This document shows, one piece after another, positions 45,893 through 54,551 of a DNA stretch of 64,000 nt. The notes under the pieces are model-generated. The model saw only the letters and a program-made list of their open reading frames with translations, had not been told where the DNA came from and searched no databases. Position 1 is the first letter of the stretch, and every line of letters starts with the position of its first letter. A program made the position numbers and the translations under genes. Origin of the DNA: Acidimicrobiia bacterium (GTDB lineage Bacteria; Actinomycetota; Acidimicrobiia; Acidimicrobiales; Poriferisodalaceae); the NCBI GenBank assembly GCA_022826045.1, contig JAJDVQ010000078.1, positions 1 to 64,000 on the forward strand, in the 5' to 3' direction.

Positions 45893-46518
45893 TCCGGTAC
45901 TCGAATTGGCTGCGAGTACCGCTGGCATGCATCTTGGCCTTGGCTGGATGCGGCCTGCCGACTGACGAGACTCCCAGTGGCATCGACGTGCCCGCCGGCG
46001 TCTTCCCCGAGCGTGACGACCAAGCCGTCGTCGGTGTGCCACCGGACACGCCGACGACATCGTTGCACGCCGTCTATTTCCTGCGAGACGGCCTCCTCGT
46101 GGAACTGCAGAGACCCTTGGCAGCACCGGTTTTCCTCGATGCGCCCCTCAACAACCTGCTGGCGGGCCCGACGCCTGCGGAAGCGGAGAACGGACTCGAG
46201 TCTGCAATCCCGGCCGGCACCGAAGTGGTGGACGTACAGCTCTTGCGCAACAACGTCGTGTCGATTCACCTCAATGAGGTGTTCTTCGAAGTGGAGGGTG
46301 CACAGCGAATCCGTGCCGTGGCTCAGCTGGTGTTGACCGCATCTGCGCTGGCACGGGACAGCCAAGGCGTGCTGTTCTACCTCGATGAGGTGGCGCAGTC
46401 GCTCCCTGACGGCGCCGGCACGATCGCCCAGGCACAGCCGGGTCAGCTTCCGCGGGCGCTGCGGGTGGAGGACTTCGGCGAGTTGATGCCGCTCACACCG
46501 CTGCGATCGGTCCCCTGA
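45889..46518 (+). CDS. GerMN-domain lipoprotein, short LpqB-like
   Basis: A 209-residue exported lipoprotein. The signal peptide ends in the lipobox LALAGC (Cys about 23), the target of LspA. A GerMN domain (about 58-175) includes VYFLRDGLLVELQRPL, PLNNLLAGPTPAEAENGLES, NNVVSIHLNEVFFEVEGAQR and LVLTASALARDSQGVLFYLD. LpqB of mycobacteria modulates MtrB and also has a C-terminal beta-propeller; that part is absent here. The 3' 76 bases overlap the convergent trkH gene. Confidence 0.85.
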   Translation: MIRYSNWLRVPLACILALAGCGLPTDETPSGIDVPAGVFPERDDQAVVGVPPDTPTTSLHAVYFLRDGLLVELQRPLAAPVFLDAPLNNLLAGPTPAEAENGLESAIPAGTEVVDVQLLRNNVVSIHLNEVFFEVEGAQRIRAVAQLVLTASALARDSQGVLFYLDEVAQSLPDGAGTIAQAQPGQLPRALRVEDFGELMPLTPLRSVP

Positions 46519-48095
46519 CCCGCAGCCCGGATCGACGGACGATCGAGCCGAGTTGTCCGGCGCACTCGGGGCTGCGCGGACTGACGCACGTAGCGCGAAC
46601 GTGTGCCTGCCCGTATCGCGGCGACGAACATCAGCATGGCGGGGAACACTTCGAGGCGGCCGAACAGCATGAGCACCATCATCACCGGCCGCGACCCTCG
46701 TTCGAACGCAAGCGCTGAAGAGGTCGGTCCCGCTTCACCCAGCGCCGGGCCGACAGTGCCGATGGCCGAAACAGCACCGGAGAAACCCGTCTCGAGATCG
46801 TTGCCCAGCGCAGTCATCAGCACACCGCCCGCCAGCGCAAGGCCCAGATACAGCAGCACGAAGCCAAGTGCCCGCGCTGCGATGTCCTCGGCGACGGTGG
46901 TGTCGCCGAGGCGCATCGGCAGCACGGCCCGGCGATGGCGGGCACGGATGACCTCCCGGACCGCATAACGGGCCACGATCTGCAGCCGCAGCACCTTGAT
47001 GCCGCCCGCGGTCGAACCTGTCATGCCGCCAATGACAAACAGCGCCAGCAGCACGAGCTGTGCGGATGGCGTCCAGAATTGCGAGCGGGTGTAGTCGGTC
47101 AGTCCGTAGCCGGTGTTGGAGCCCAGCGAGGCCGCGTAGAACGCCGCCTCTCGCACGTTGTCGCCGAGACCGAGCCTGCCCGAATTCAGCACCAACAGGG
47201 CTGCCGCGGCACCGCCGATGAGCCCCAGGTACCAGCGGAGCTCCGAGTAGCTCCGTCGTTGCGAGCGCGTACGCGTGATCAGGTGCCAATGGATCGAGAA
47301 GCTCGCGCCGCACGTGATCATGCCAACGATCAGCACCAGCTCGACGGCCGCCGAGTCGAATTCGGCAATCGACCTCGAGTAGGTCGAGAAGCCCCCGGTT
47401 GCCACCGTCGTGAAGGCATGCGCCACCGCATCGAACAGGCTCGTTCCCGCAGCCAGCAGGGCCAGTGCCACCGCCAGCGTGAACGCCCCGTACAGCATCC
47501 ACAACCGCCGCGCCGTGGCGGCGATACGCGGTGTGAAGCGATCAGCCGTCGGGCCGGGCGCCTCGTTGGCGATGAGTTCCAAGCCGCCCACCTTCAGCGC
47601 GGGCAGCACGCTCACCGCGAGCACGATCAAGCCCATGCCACCGAACCATTGGGTCATGCTGCGGAAGAAGAGGATCCCGTGGGCAACCCCGTCGATGTCG
47701 GCCAGGATCGTGGCGCCCGTACAGGTGAAGCCCGAGACGGACTCGAACAGCGCGTTGTCGGCCTCGCTCCAGGCGATCACGCCGCTGAACAGGTAGGGCA
47801 TCGTGCCGGCTATCGAGACCGCCAGCCATGCCCATGCCACCGCGGCGAACGCCAGCGGGGAATCTGCCCGGTCCGACGCCGTCGTGATTCGGTACATGGC
47901 GCTGCCCACGCCTGCGGTGATGGCGGCTGAAGCCCACAGCGCGGCTGCACCTCCGCCGCCGTCAATGAGCGCCACGACAGCGGAGATCGCCATGCCGATC
48001 CCCACGAACATCAGTGCCACCCCACTGATGTGCACCGGCGTGGACTGGTAGCGCCGTACTTCGGGCAGCGAGCGCAGGCCGGCGGAATCGCTCAT
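46443..48095 (-). CDS. trkH: TrkH-family potassium uptake protein (first paralogue, standard filter)
   Basis: A 550-residue ion-conducting subunit with four pore repeats. The selectivity filter segments are visible as GFTCTGATI, TTVATGGFS, SLGSNTGYG and SAIGTVGPA, each with the conserved glycine. GGMTGSTAGGIKVLRL is the family signature after the third pore, and the C-terminal RLEVFPAMLMF is conserved. The start ATG 48095 overlaps the second trkH stop (ATGA). The last 75 residues beyond the final helix are a hydrophilic extension reaching into the convergent lipoprotein gene. Confidence 0.92.
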   Translation of the reverse strand: MSDSAGLRSLPEVRRYQSTPVHISGVALMFVGIGMAISAVVALIDGGGGAAALWASAAITAGVGSAMYRITTASDRADSPLAFAAVAWAWLAVSIAGTMPYLFSGVIAWSEADNALFESVSGFTCTGATILADIDGVAHGILFFRSMTQWFGGMGLIVLAVSVLPALKVGGLELIANEAPGPTADRFTPRIAATARRLWMLYGAFTLAVALALLAAGTSLFDAVAHAFTTVATGGFSTYSRSIAEFDSAAVELVLIVGMITCGASFSIHWHLITRTRSQRRSYSELRWYLGLIGGAAAALLVLNSGRLGLGDNVREAAFYAASLGSNTGYGLTDYTRSQFWTPSAQLVLLALFVIGGMTGSTAGGIKVLRLQIVARYAVREVIRARHRRAVLPMRLGDTTVAEDIAARALGFVLLYLGLALAGGVLMTALGNDLETGFSGAVSAIGTVGPALGEAGPTSSALAFERGSRPVMMVLMLFGRLEVFPAMLMFVAAIRAGTRSRYVRQSAQPRVRRTTRLDRPSIRAAGQGTDRSGVSGINSPKSSTRSARGS

Positions 48096-49789
48096 CGCAC
48101 TCTCACTCCGTGAGATCGGCGCCGCCGCCACTGCCCGTGCCGGACTGCCGCCACCGCCGGATAGGCCGCAACGCTCAGCGCCACAGCCGCCGCGGTCACC
48201 GACATCCGCCCGCACATCATGAGCAGCCCGGCCGTGACGCGGCCTAGCCAATTGGCCGCGTCCAGATGGCCGGTCGACCCCTCGACGGCCAAGTGCCCGG
48301 TCGAGTCCGCGGCCGCCATGGCAGGCCCGACGTTCGACAGCGTGGACACGGCGTAGGTCAGTGCGTCGACGATGTGCAGCCCGCAGGCGCCGAGAACGAT
48401 GGAGGCGGGGATGATCAGCAGTGCTGCCAGCAGCAGCTCGCCGGTAATGCGGCTGATCGTGGTTTCGGAGATGGTGGAGCGGCCCAGGCGCAGCCGCTCG
48501 GCGAGCGACGGGTGGATGGCGCGACGCAGTTCCCGTCCGATGAAAGACGCCAGAGTCAGCAGTCGCACCACCTTGAAGCCGCCCGCCATCGATGCGCTCA
48601 TGCCGCCGATCAGCATGATGACCATCAGGAGCGCCTGGCTGCCGATCGACAGATCAACGAACGATGTGGTCTCGAAACCGGTCGTCGAGATCACCGACAC
48701 CACCGCAAACAGCGATTCCCGGATGTGATCAGGGCGGAGGAGGTGCATCCATCCGATGCCGTCGCGTGGCAACAGCACCACCGCCGCCGTGGCGAAGATG
48801 ATCAGCGTGATGTACAGCCGAAATTCGTAACTGCGAATGAAACGGGCCGGGTCACGGCGCCGTATCGCCAGGAACATGAGCGGCAGGCTCACGCCGCCCG
48901 CCGCCATGCCGAAGATCGCCACCCATTCAATCGCTCCCGAGCCGAAGGCGCCCAGCGAGCCCACCTGGGTGGAGAAGCCACCGGTCGAGGCCGTAGTTAG
49001 CGCGTGCAGTCCGCTCTGCAGCAACGGCATTCCCGCCACTGCGTAGCCGACGGCCACCAGCACGGTGAGCGCGCCATACAGCAGCAGCAGCCGGCCCATC
49101 GTGCCGGCGCTGCGGGGCGCCAGCCTGCGCGCCGAACGGGTGGCCACTCCCCCATCGGTGTCCAAGCCGCCCACGCCGAGGTGCGGCAGCACGCGGACGA
49201 GCACGACGATGAATGCTGCCCCGCCCAGCCACTGCCCCAGCGCTCGCAGGGCCAGCATCCCGCCGCCGAGATCCAGCATCCCGCTGCCAGGACCGGCTTC
49301 GGCGATGGCGGTGCTGTTGGTGCCGGTCACCGTCGCGGCGGCTTCTGCAAATGCCGTCGCAAGCGCAGTGGGTCCCACCGCGCCGGTTGCCAGATGTGCA
49401 ATCGCGACGGCGGCCACCGCTGCGAACGATCCGAGCACCAGCGCCGTCAAGGTCTGGCGCTCGGTGATGCGCCGCTCGAACCGGCACAGTCGCAGCAGAC
49501 CCAGGGCGAACAGCGCTATGGCAGCGCCCGCGATCAGCAGCGGGACGGCATCGGCGCCGGACTCGCCGCTCGCAGCAACCCGTCCCCCGAACAGCCAGTC
49601 GAACACCGCGCACATCGCAAACACCGGCGAGGCGGCGGCCAGCACGACCAAAGCCGTGATGGCAAGTGTCGACTCGTACGGTCCGCGTGCCCACCTGTGC
49701 AGCACACCGTCGGCGCCTCGCACCGCTCGCACCACCAAACGGCGAAGCCTCTCGCGCTCGGTAGCCCGGCGAGCCGGACGGGTTGTCAC
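48092..49789 (-). CDS. TrkH-family protein, second paralogue with altered first filter
   Basis: A 565-residue TrkH-like membrane protein directly upstream of the other trkH. Filter segments 2-4 are recognisable (TTASTGGFS, SVISTTGFETT, STLSNVGPA), as is GGMSASMAGGFKVVRLLT. The first segment reads AATVTGTNSTAI instead of the usual SGFTTTGAT-type sequence, so ion selectivity may differ. GTG 49789 overlaps the trkA stop (GTGA), hence a trkA-trkH-trkH operon. The two paralogues are quite diverged, so they are not a recent duplication and may form heteromeric or distinct channels with one TrkA. Confidence 0.87.
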   Translation of the reverse strand: MTTRPARRATERERLRRLVVRAVRGADGVLHRWARGPYESTLAITALVVLAAASPVFAMCAVFDWLFGGRVAASGESGADAVPLLIAGAAIALFALGLLRLCRFERRITERQTLTALVLGSFAAVAAVAIAHLATGAVGPTALATAFAEAAATVTGTNSTAIAEAGPGSGMLDLGGGMLALRALGQWLGGAAFIVVLVRVLPHLGVGGLDTDGGVATRSARRLAPRSAGTMGRLLLLYGALTVLVAVGYAVAGMPLLQSGLHALTTASTGGFSTQVGSLGAFGSGAIEWVAIFGMAAGGVSLPLMFLAIRRRDPARFIRSYEFRLYITLIIFATAAVVLLPRDGIGWMHLLRPDHIRESLFAVVSVISTTGFETTSFVDLSIGSQALLMVIMLIGGMSASMAGGFKVVRLLTLASFIGRELRRAIHPSLAERLRLGRSTISETTISRITGELLLAALLIIPASIVLGACGLHIVDALTYAVSTLSNVGPAMAAADSTGHLAVEGSTGHLDAANWLGRVTAGLLMMCGRMSVTAAAVALSVAAYPAVAAVRHGQWRRRRSHGVRVR

Positions 49790-51129
49790 CGAAAGGCCTG
49801 CTTGACCTCGTCCACGCAACCAGGCGTCACAAAGGCGACCACGTGGTCCCGCGCCCTCAGCTCGCTCCGGCCCCGGGCAATGCGAGCCTTGCCGTCCCGC
49901 ACGATTGCAGCCAGCAGCATCTGCCCCGGCAGGTGAAGATCGCGCACAGCCGAGCCGTCTGCCTTCGAGCCGGCACCCACCGCGAACTCCAGCACCTCGA
50001 CATCGCCCTCGAGGAACGTCGCCACGGCCGTGACGTCTCCCCGCACCATGCGCAGGACCATGTTGGCGCTGGCGGTGCGGGGAGACAGGGCAGCGTCGAT
50101 GCCGACCTGCTCCAGCAGCGGCAGCAAGGACAGGCGGTGCACCACGGCGATCGTCTCGCTGGCGCCCTCAGATTTGGCGTACAGGCACGCCAGCACATTC
50201 GCGTCGTCTTCGCCGGTCACCGCGACGACGGCGTCGAAGCTGCCGATGTTCTCGCGCGCCAGCACATCGATGTCGGTGATGTCCCCGTGCAAGACGAGGG
50301 CACCCGCGTGACGCTCGCTCAGTTCGAGGCAGCGCTCGTACTGCTGCTCGATGATGACCACTTCGACGTGGCGCTCGAGCAACCGGCTGGCCAGCAGCCC
50401 CGCAGTCCTTCCGCCGCCCAGGATCATCACGCGGCGCAGGTCCGTGCGCTGAAGTCCCATGATGTTCAGGAGTTCGCGGCGACCTTGGCGACGGCACACC
50501 ACTCTGAGCAGGTCGTGCGGCTGCAACGTCGTGTCGCGTCTCATCACGGTGGTCTCGCCGTCACGTGACAGTGCGCCGAAGATGAAATCCCATTCGGGCT
50601 CGTAGTACGCACCCACCTCGGCCATGGTCTTGCCGACCAGGGGCGCATCGTCGGCGAGGTGTGCGCCGACGACCAGCACCTCGCCGTTGGCGAGCTCGTT
50701 GATGTCCGATGCGCCGTGGTAGACGAGCAGATCCATGATCGTGTCGGCAGTCTGCTCGTCGGGATCGAGCACCAGGTCCACGCCGATGGCATCGCGCAGG
50801 TTGCGGCCCGGGGCGCCGCGCAGATCGCTGTCCTGCAGGCGGGCGACGGTGGCGGGGACGCCGCTCTGCTTGGCCTGCATGCACGCCAGCAGGTTCACCT
50901 CGTCGGAGTCGGTGACTGCAACCACCACCTCTGCTCGTTCGAGACCGGCCTCGGCGAGCACGGCGGGATTGGTGCCGCTGCCGTTCACCGTGAGCAGATC
51001 GACCTCGGACCCGAGCGCACCCAGACGACCGGAGTGCTGATCGATGACCACGACGTCGTTGCCCTCACGGCTGAGGCGTTCGGCGATGTAGCTGCCGACC
51101 TCGCCGGCCCCCACCACGAGAATCCTCAC
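49786..51129 (-). CDS. trkA: Trk potassium uptake regulatory protein TrkA
   Basis: A 447-residue cytosolic gating subunit with two RCK units. Each has a nucleotide-binding Rossmann start: VRILVVGAGEVGSYIAERLS at residue 1 and RRVMILGGGRTAGLLASRLL in the second half. RCK-C domains follow each (VEVLEFAVGAGSKADGSAVR and RDHVVAFVTPG near the end). GTG 51129 is used because the frame upstream is not conserved. It heads the operon with two trkH genes and is divergent from glpK. Confidence 0.92.
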   Translation of the reverse strand: MRILVVGAGEVGSYIAERLSREGNDVVVIDQHSGRLGALGSEVDLLTVNGSGTNPAVLAEAGLERAEVVVAVTDSDEVNLLACMQAKQSGVPATVARLQDSDLRGAPGRNLRDAIGVDLVLDPDEQTADTIMDLLVYHGASDINELANGEVLVVGAHLADDAPLVGKTMAEVGAYYEPEWDFIFGALSRDGETTVMRRDTTLQPHDLLRVVCRRQGRRELLNIMGLQRTDLRRVMILGGGRTAGLLASRLLERHVEVVIIEQQYERCLELSERHAGALVLHGDITDIDVLARENIGSFDAVVAVTGEDDANVLACLYAKSEGASETIAVVHRLSLLPLLEQVGIDAALSPRTASANMVLRMVRGDVTAVATFLEGDVEVLEFAVGAGSKADGSAVRDLHLPGQMLLAAIVRDGKARIARGRSELRARDHVVAFVTPGCVDEVKQAFR

Positions 51130-51217
51130 AGTTTGCGAATCTACTGCGAGGCACCCTGACGGCCTGCCATCCTGCGTAGTTGCAACCTGCTCACCCATCA
51201 CACCACAGGAGGTCGGC

Positions 51218-52711
51218 ATGGCATTGGTGGTGGCAATCGACGCAGGCACGACCGGCGTTCGCTCGATGGCGGTCGACGAGACCGGAGCCGAAGTGGCATA
51301 CGCCTACCGGTCGTTCGCCCAGCACTATCCCGGACCCGGTCTCGTCGAGCACGATCCCGACGAGATCTGGGAGGCCACTGCCGCCACGCTGGCCGAACTC
51401 TGCGGCAGCCTGCAGGGTCGCACCGGCCTCCAGGCGCCGACGATCGCAGCGATCGGCATCACCAACCAGCGCGAGACCCTCGTGGCTTGGGATCGCCGGA
51501 CTTCCGAGCCGCTTGCGAGGGCCTTGGTCTGGCAGGACGTCCGCACGGCATCCCGCTGCGCCGAACTGGAGGCTGCGGGACACCTCGATGAGGTGCGCCG
51601 ACTGACGGGACTCGTGCTCAGCCCCTACTTCAGTGGCACCAAGGCCGAGTGGCTGCTGGGGCACGGGGGCGTGCCTCAGACAGCAGACCTGGCCTTGGGC
51701 ACTGTCGACAGCTGGCTGATGTGGAAGCTGAGCGGCGGCGCCGCTTTCACCACAGATGCCACGAATGCCTCGCGCACGCTGCTGTATGACATCAACGTGG
51801 GCGAGTGGTCTGAGTCGATGTGCGATCTGCTGTCGGTTCCGATGGCGGCGCTGGCCGAGATTCGCCCGTCAGCGGATCGGTTCTGTCTGACAGCGGATAC
51901 GACTGCACTGGGGCCGGGAATCGCCGTCAGCGGCGTGGCCGGCGATCAGCAGGCGGCGTTGTTCGGCCAGGGATGCCATCACGTCGGGATGGCCAAGAAC
52001 ACCTACGGAACCGGCTCATTCGTGCTGATGAACGTCGGCGACACCTGCCCTTCCCCGATCGAGGGACTGCTTGCGACGGTGGCTTGGGATCTTGGCCGTG
52101 GACCCGTCTACGCCCTCGAAGGCTCGATCTTCGCGACGGGAGCGGCCGTGGGATGGCTGACCGGCATTCTCGATGGTGCCGCAGATCCCGCAGCAGTCGA
52201 GACGCTGGCCCGCAGCGTGGATGACAGCGGCGGGGTGATCGTGGTGCCGGCGCTCGCCGGGCTGGGCAGTCCCTGGTGGGATCCGACCGCACGCGGCGCG
52301 ATCATGGGCCTCACTTTCGCGACGCAGCCGGCGCACATCGCGCGGGCGACGATCGAATCGATGGCGTTGCAGACCCGGGACGTCATCGAGGCCATGATCG
52401 ACGGCGCCGGCCGTGACATCGCGGAGCTCCGCATCGACGGCGGCGCGGCGACGAACGACTTGCTGTGCGCGATCCAAGCCGACCAGCTCGGAGTCGCTGT
52501 CAGCCGACCTGTGGTGACCGAGACCACTGCCCTGGGCGCGGCGATGCTGGCGGGTCTGGCCGAAGGGGTGTGGTCCTCCCCCGCCGAGGCGGCGTCGCTG
52601 TGGCAGCTTGATCGACGTTTCGAACCCGACCCGCAGCGCGCGGGCGCTGACGAACTGCACGGGAGATGGAGCGAAGCGCTCCGGCGCTCACTGCAGTGGC
52701 CCGGGGGCTGA
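51218..52711 (+). CDS. glpK: glycerol kinase
   Basis: A 497-residue FGGY-family kinase that makes sn-glycerol 3-phosphate. The phosphate-1 motif is VVAIDAGTTGVRSMAVDE, followed by LVEHDPDEIWEATAATLAEL, IGITNQRETLVAWDRR, ARALVWQDVRT, YGTGSFVLMNVGD and the adenosine motif RIDGGAATNDLLCAIQADQL. These support glycerol rather than another sugar. An AGGAGG ribosome-binding site lies upstream of ATG 51218. No glycerol facilitator or glycerol phosphate dehydrogenase gene is adjacent. Confidence 0.92.
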   Translation: MALVVAIDAGTTGVRSMAVDETGAEVAYAYRSFAQHYPGPGLVEHDPDEIWEATAATLAELCGSLQGRTGLQAPTIAAIGITNQRETLVAWDRRTSEPLARALVWQDVRTASRCAELEAAGHLDEVRRLTGLVLSPYFSGTKAEWLLGHGGVPQTADLALGTVDSWLMWKLSGGAAFTTDATNASRTLLYDINVGEWSESMCDLLSVPMAALAEIRPSADRFCLTADTTALGPGIAVSGVAGDQQAALFGQGCHHVGMAKNTYGTGSFVLMNVGDTCPSPIEGLLATVAWDLGRGPVYALEGSIFATGAAVGWLTGILDGAADPAAVETLARSVDDSGGVIVVPALAGLGSPWWDPTARGAIMGLTFATQPAHIARATIESMALQTRDVIEAMIDGAGRDIAELRIDGGAATNDLLCAIQADQLGVAVSRPVVTETTALGAAMLAGLAEGVWSSPAEAASLWQLDRRFEPDPQRAGADELHGRWSEALRRSLQWPGG

Positions 52712-52747
52712 CGCCTCGTCGGTCTCGGGGCCTGCTGCCGGCCGGTG

Positions 52748-53932
52748 TCAGGCCGGCGGCGGCAGCGCGTCGAGAACAGTGCGCAGTTGGGCCACCGCTT
52801 GGCGGATGCGATGCTCGTTCTCGACGAGCGCGAACCTCACGTGGCCTTCACCCCCTGGTCCGAACCCCACTCCGGGCGACAGCGCCACATTGGCCTCGTT
52901 CACGAGCAGCTTGCAGAACTCGACTGACCCCATGTGCCGGTACGGCTCGGGGATCTCGGCCCAGGCGAACATCGTCCCCTTCGGCGGGGTGAGATCCCAG
53001 CCGATGCGTCCGAGACCGCGCACCAGGACATCCCGGCGGTTGCGGTAGGTCTCGCACACCTCGGAGGGGAAGTCGCGGTCCTCGTTCATGACGACGGTGG
53101 CTGCGATCTGGATCGGCTGGAAGGTGCCGTAATCGAGGTAGCTCTTGAGCTTGGCCAGCGCAGCGATCACCTCGGCGTTGCCCGCGCAGAAGGCCACCCG
53201 CCACCCCGCCATCGAATAGGACTTGGTGAGGCTGTAGAACTCGACCGCGACCTCCTTGGCGCCCTCGGCCTGCAGGATCGAGGGCGGCTCGTAGCCGTCG
53301 AACCCCAGATCCGCATATGCGAAGTCGTGCACGAGCAGCACCTCGCGTTCACGAGCGAAATCCACGATTCGCTGCATGAACTCGAAATCGACACAGGCCG
53401 TGGTGGGGTTGTGGGGGAACGACAGCACAATCACCCGAGGACGGGGCCACGAGTACTCGAATCGCTCCACGAGACGCTCGAAGAACGTCTCGCCGACATC
53501 GAGCGGCACCTCTCGCACGCTGGCACCGGTGAACAGCGGCCCGAAGATGTGAATCGGGTACGAGGGCGCCGGCACGAGGCAGGCGTCGCCCGGCGCGAGC
53601 AGGGTCCACATGAGGTGGGAGAAACCCTCCTTGGCGCCGATCGTGTTGATGATCTCGCTGTCGGGGTCGAGCTCGACCCCCCACTGGCGTCGGTACAGGT
53701 CCGCGGCGGCTTCGCGCAGCTTGGGAATGCCGCGGCTGGCCGAATAACGGTGGTTTCGCGCGTTGAGCGCGGATTCTGCCAGCTTCTTGACAGCGCGTTC
53801 GGGCGAGGCCAGATCGGGATTGCCGAAACCCAGATCGATCACGTCGGCGCCGGCGCGCCGACGTTCGATCTTCAGCGTGTCGATGATGGTGAAGACGTAG
53901 GGCGGCAAGCCCTCGATGCGGCGGAACTCCAT
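52748..53932 (-). CDS. class I/II PLP aminotransferase (AlaA/AlaC-like)
   Basis: A 394-residue fold-type I aminotransferase. IDLGFGNPDLASPERAV and RYSASRGIPKLREAAADLY are the N-terminal substrate regions, SFPHNPTTACVD the Asn motif, VHDFAYADLGFDGY the PLP-ring Asp and Tyr, and Lys237 in SLTKSYSMAGWRVAF the Schiff-base lysine. This subgroup contains alanine and aspartate transaminases, and an alanine or methionine-type activity is likely but not provable. It converges with glpK. Confidence 0.9.
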   Translation of the reverse strand: MEFRRIEGLPPYVFTIIDTLKIERRRAGADVIDLGFGNPDLASPERAVKKLAESALNARNHRYSASRGIPKLREAAADLYRRQWGVELDPDSEIINTIGAKEGFSHLMWTLLAPGDACLVPAPSYPIHIFGPLFTGASVREVPLDVGETFFERLVERFEYSWPRPRVIVLSFPHNPTTACVDFEFMQRIVDFAREREVLLVHDFAYADLGFDGYEPPSILQAEGAKEVAVEFYSLTKSYSMAGWRVAFCAGNAEVIAALAKLKSYLDYGTFQPIQIAATVVMNEDRDFPSEVCETYRNRRDVLVRGLGRIGWDLTPPKGTMFAWAEIPEPYRHMGSVEFCKLLVNEANVALSPGVGFGPGGEGHVRFALVENEHRIRQAVAQLRTVLDALPPPA

Positions 53933-53956
53933 GGCCCGGGCGGACTCCCTGCCGAC

Positions 53957-54409
53957 CTAGCTCTCTGGGCCGGTTTCGAGGCGGGCAGCGAAGTCGGCCA
54001 GCGCGGTATGGGCGATCCTGCGCTCGGCCCGGCGCTTGACGAAGCCCGGCAGCGGCACGGCAAGCTCCAAGGCGAGCTGGTAGAGCACCTCGGTACGCCC
54101 GGGCTCGGTCGTCGGATTGAATTCGTACCGACCGTCGAGATGCTTGACGACATCGCCGTCGACGAGCTTCCACGCCAGCCGGTGCGGTGCTCCGCCGTGG
54201 TCATACGCGAGCGTGTACCTGGCCGTGCGCCCGAGCGCCTCGACGCGGAACGCAGCCTGTTCGACGCGGCCGTCGAGATCGCGCTCGATGACCGAAGCGG
54301 ACGAGATGTCGGTAGCCCATTCGGGGTAGCGCTCGATATCTGCGATCAGCGCGTAGCACTCGTGGGGTGACGCGGCCACAACCGTGGTCATTGTCATCTC
54401 GTCGATCAT
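53957..54409 (-). CDS. SRPBCC family protein (cyclase/dehydrase-like)
   Basis: A 150-residue START-like protein. TMTTVVAASPHECYALIADIERYPEWATDI (shown in the sequence as the first strand and helices) is the COQ10/polyketide cyclase signature, followed by YTLAYDHGGAPHRLAWKLVDG and the C-terminal helix KRRAERRIAHTALADFAARL. The likely role is binding a hydrophobic ligand. It lies 24 bases upstream of the aminotransferase gene, possibly one transcript, without an obvious functional link. The 142 bases between it and the pimB-like stop hold nothing I recognise. Confidence 0.8.
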   Translation of the reverse strand: MIDEMTMTTVVAASPHECYALIADIERYPEWATDISSASVIERDLDGRVEQAAFRVEALGRTARYTLAYDHGGAPHRLAWKLVDGDVVKHLDGRYEFNPTTEPGRTEVLYQLALELAVPLPGFVKRRAERRIAHTALADFAARLETGPES

Positions 54410-54551
54410 GGGCAGATCCCGCCTTCGGCACCGTGTTCACTCCATTGTCTCAGGATGAGACGCTCGACGGGCTGCTTTTGTGCGGCGATTCGTTGACAGT
54501 CGGATAAACGCACCGCGATCCGGGTCGCCAACGATCCCGAAGCGGCTCGGG

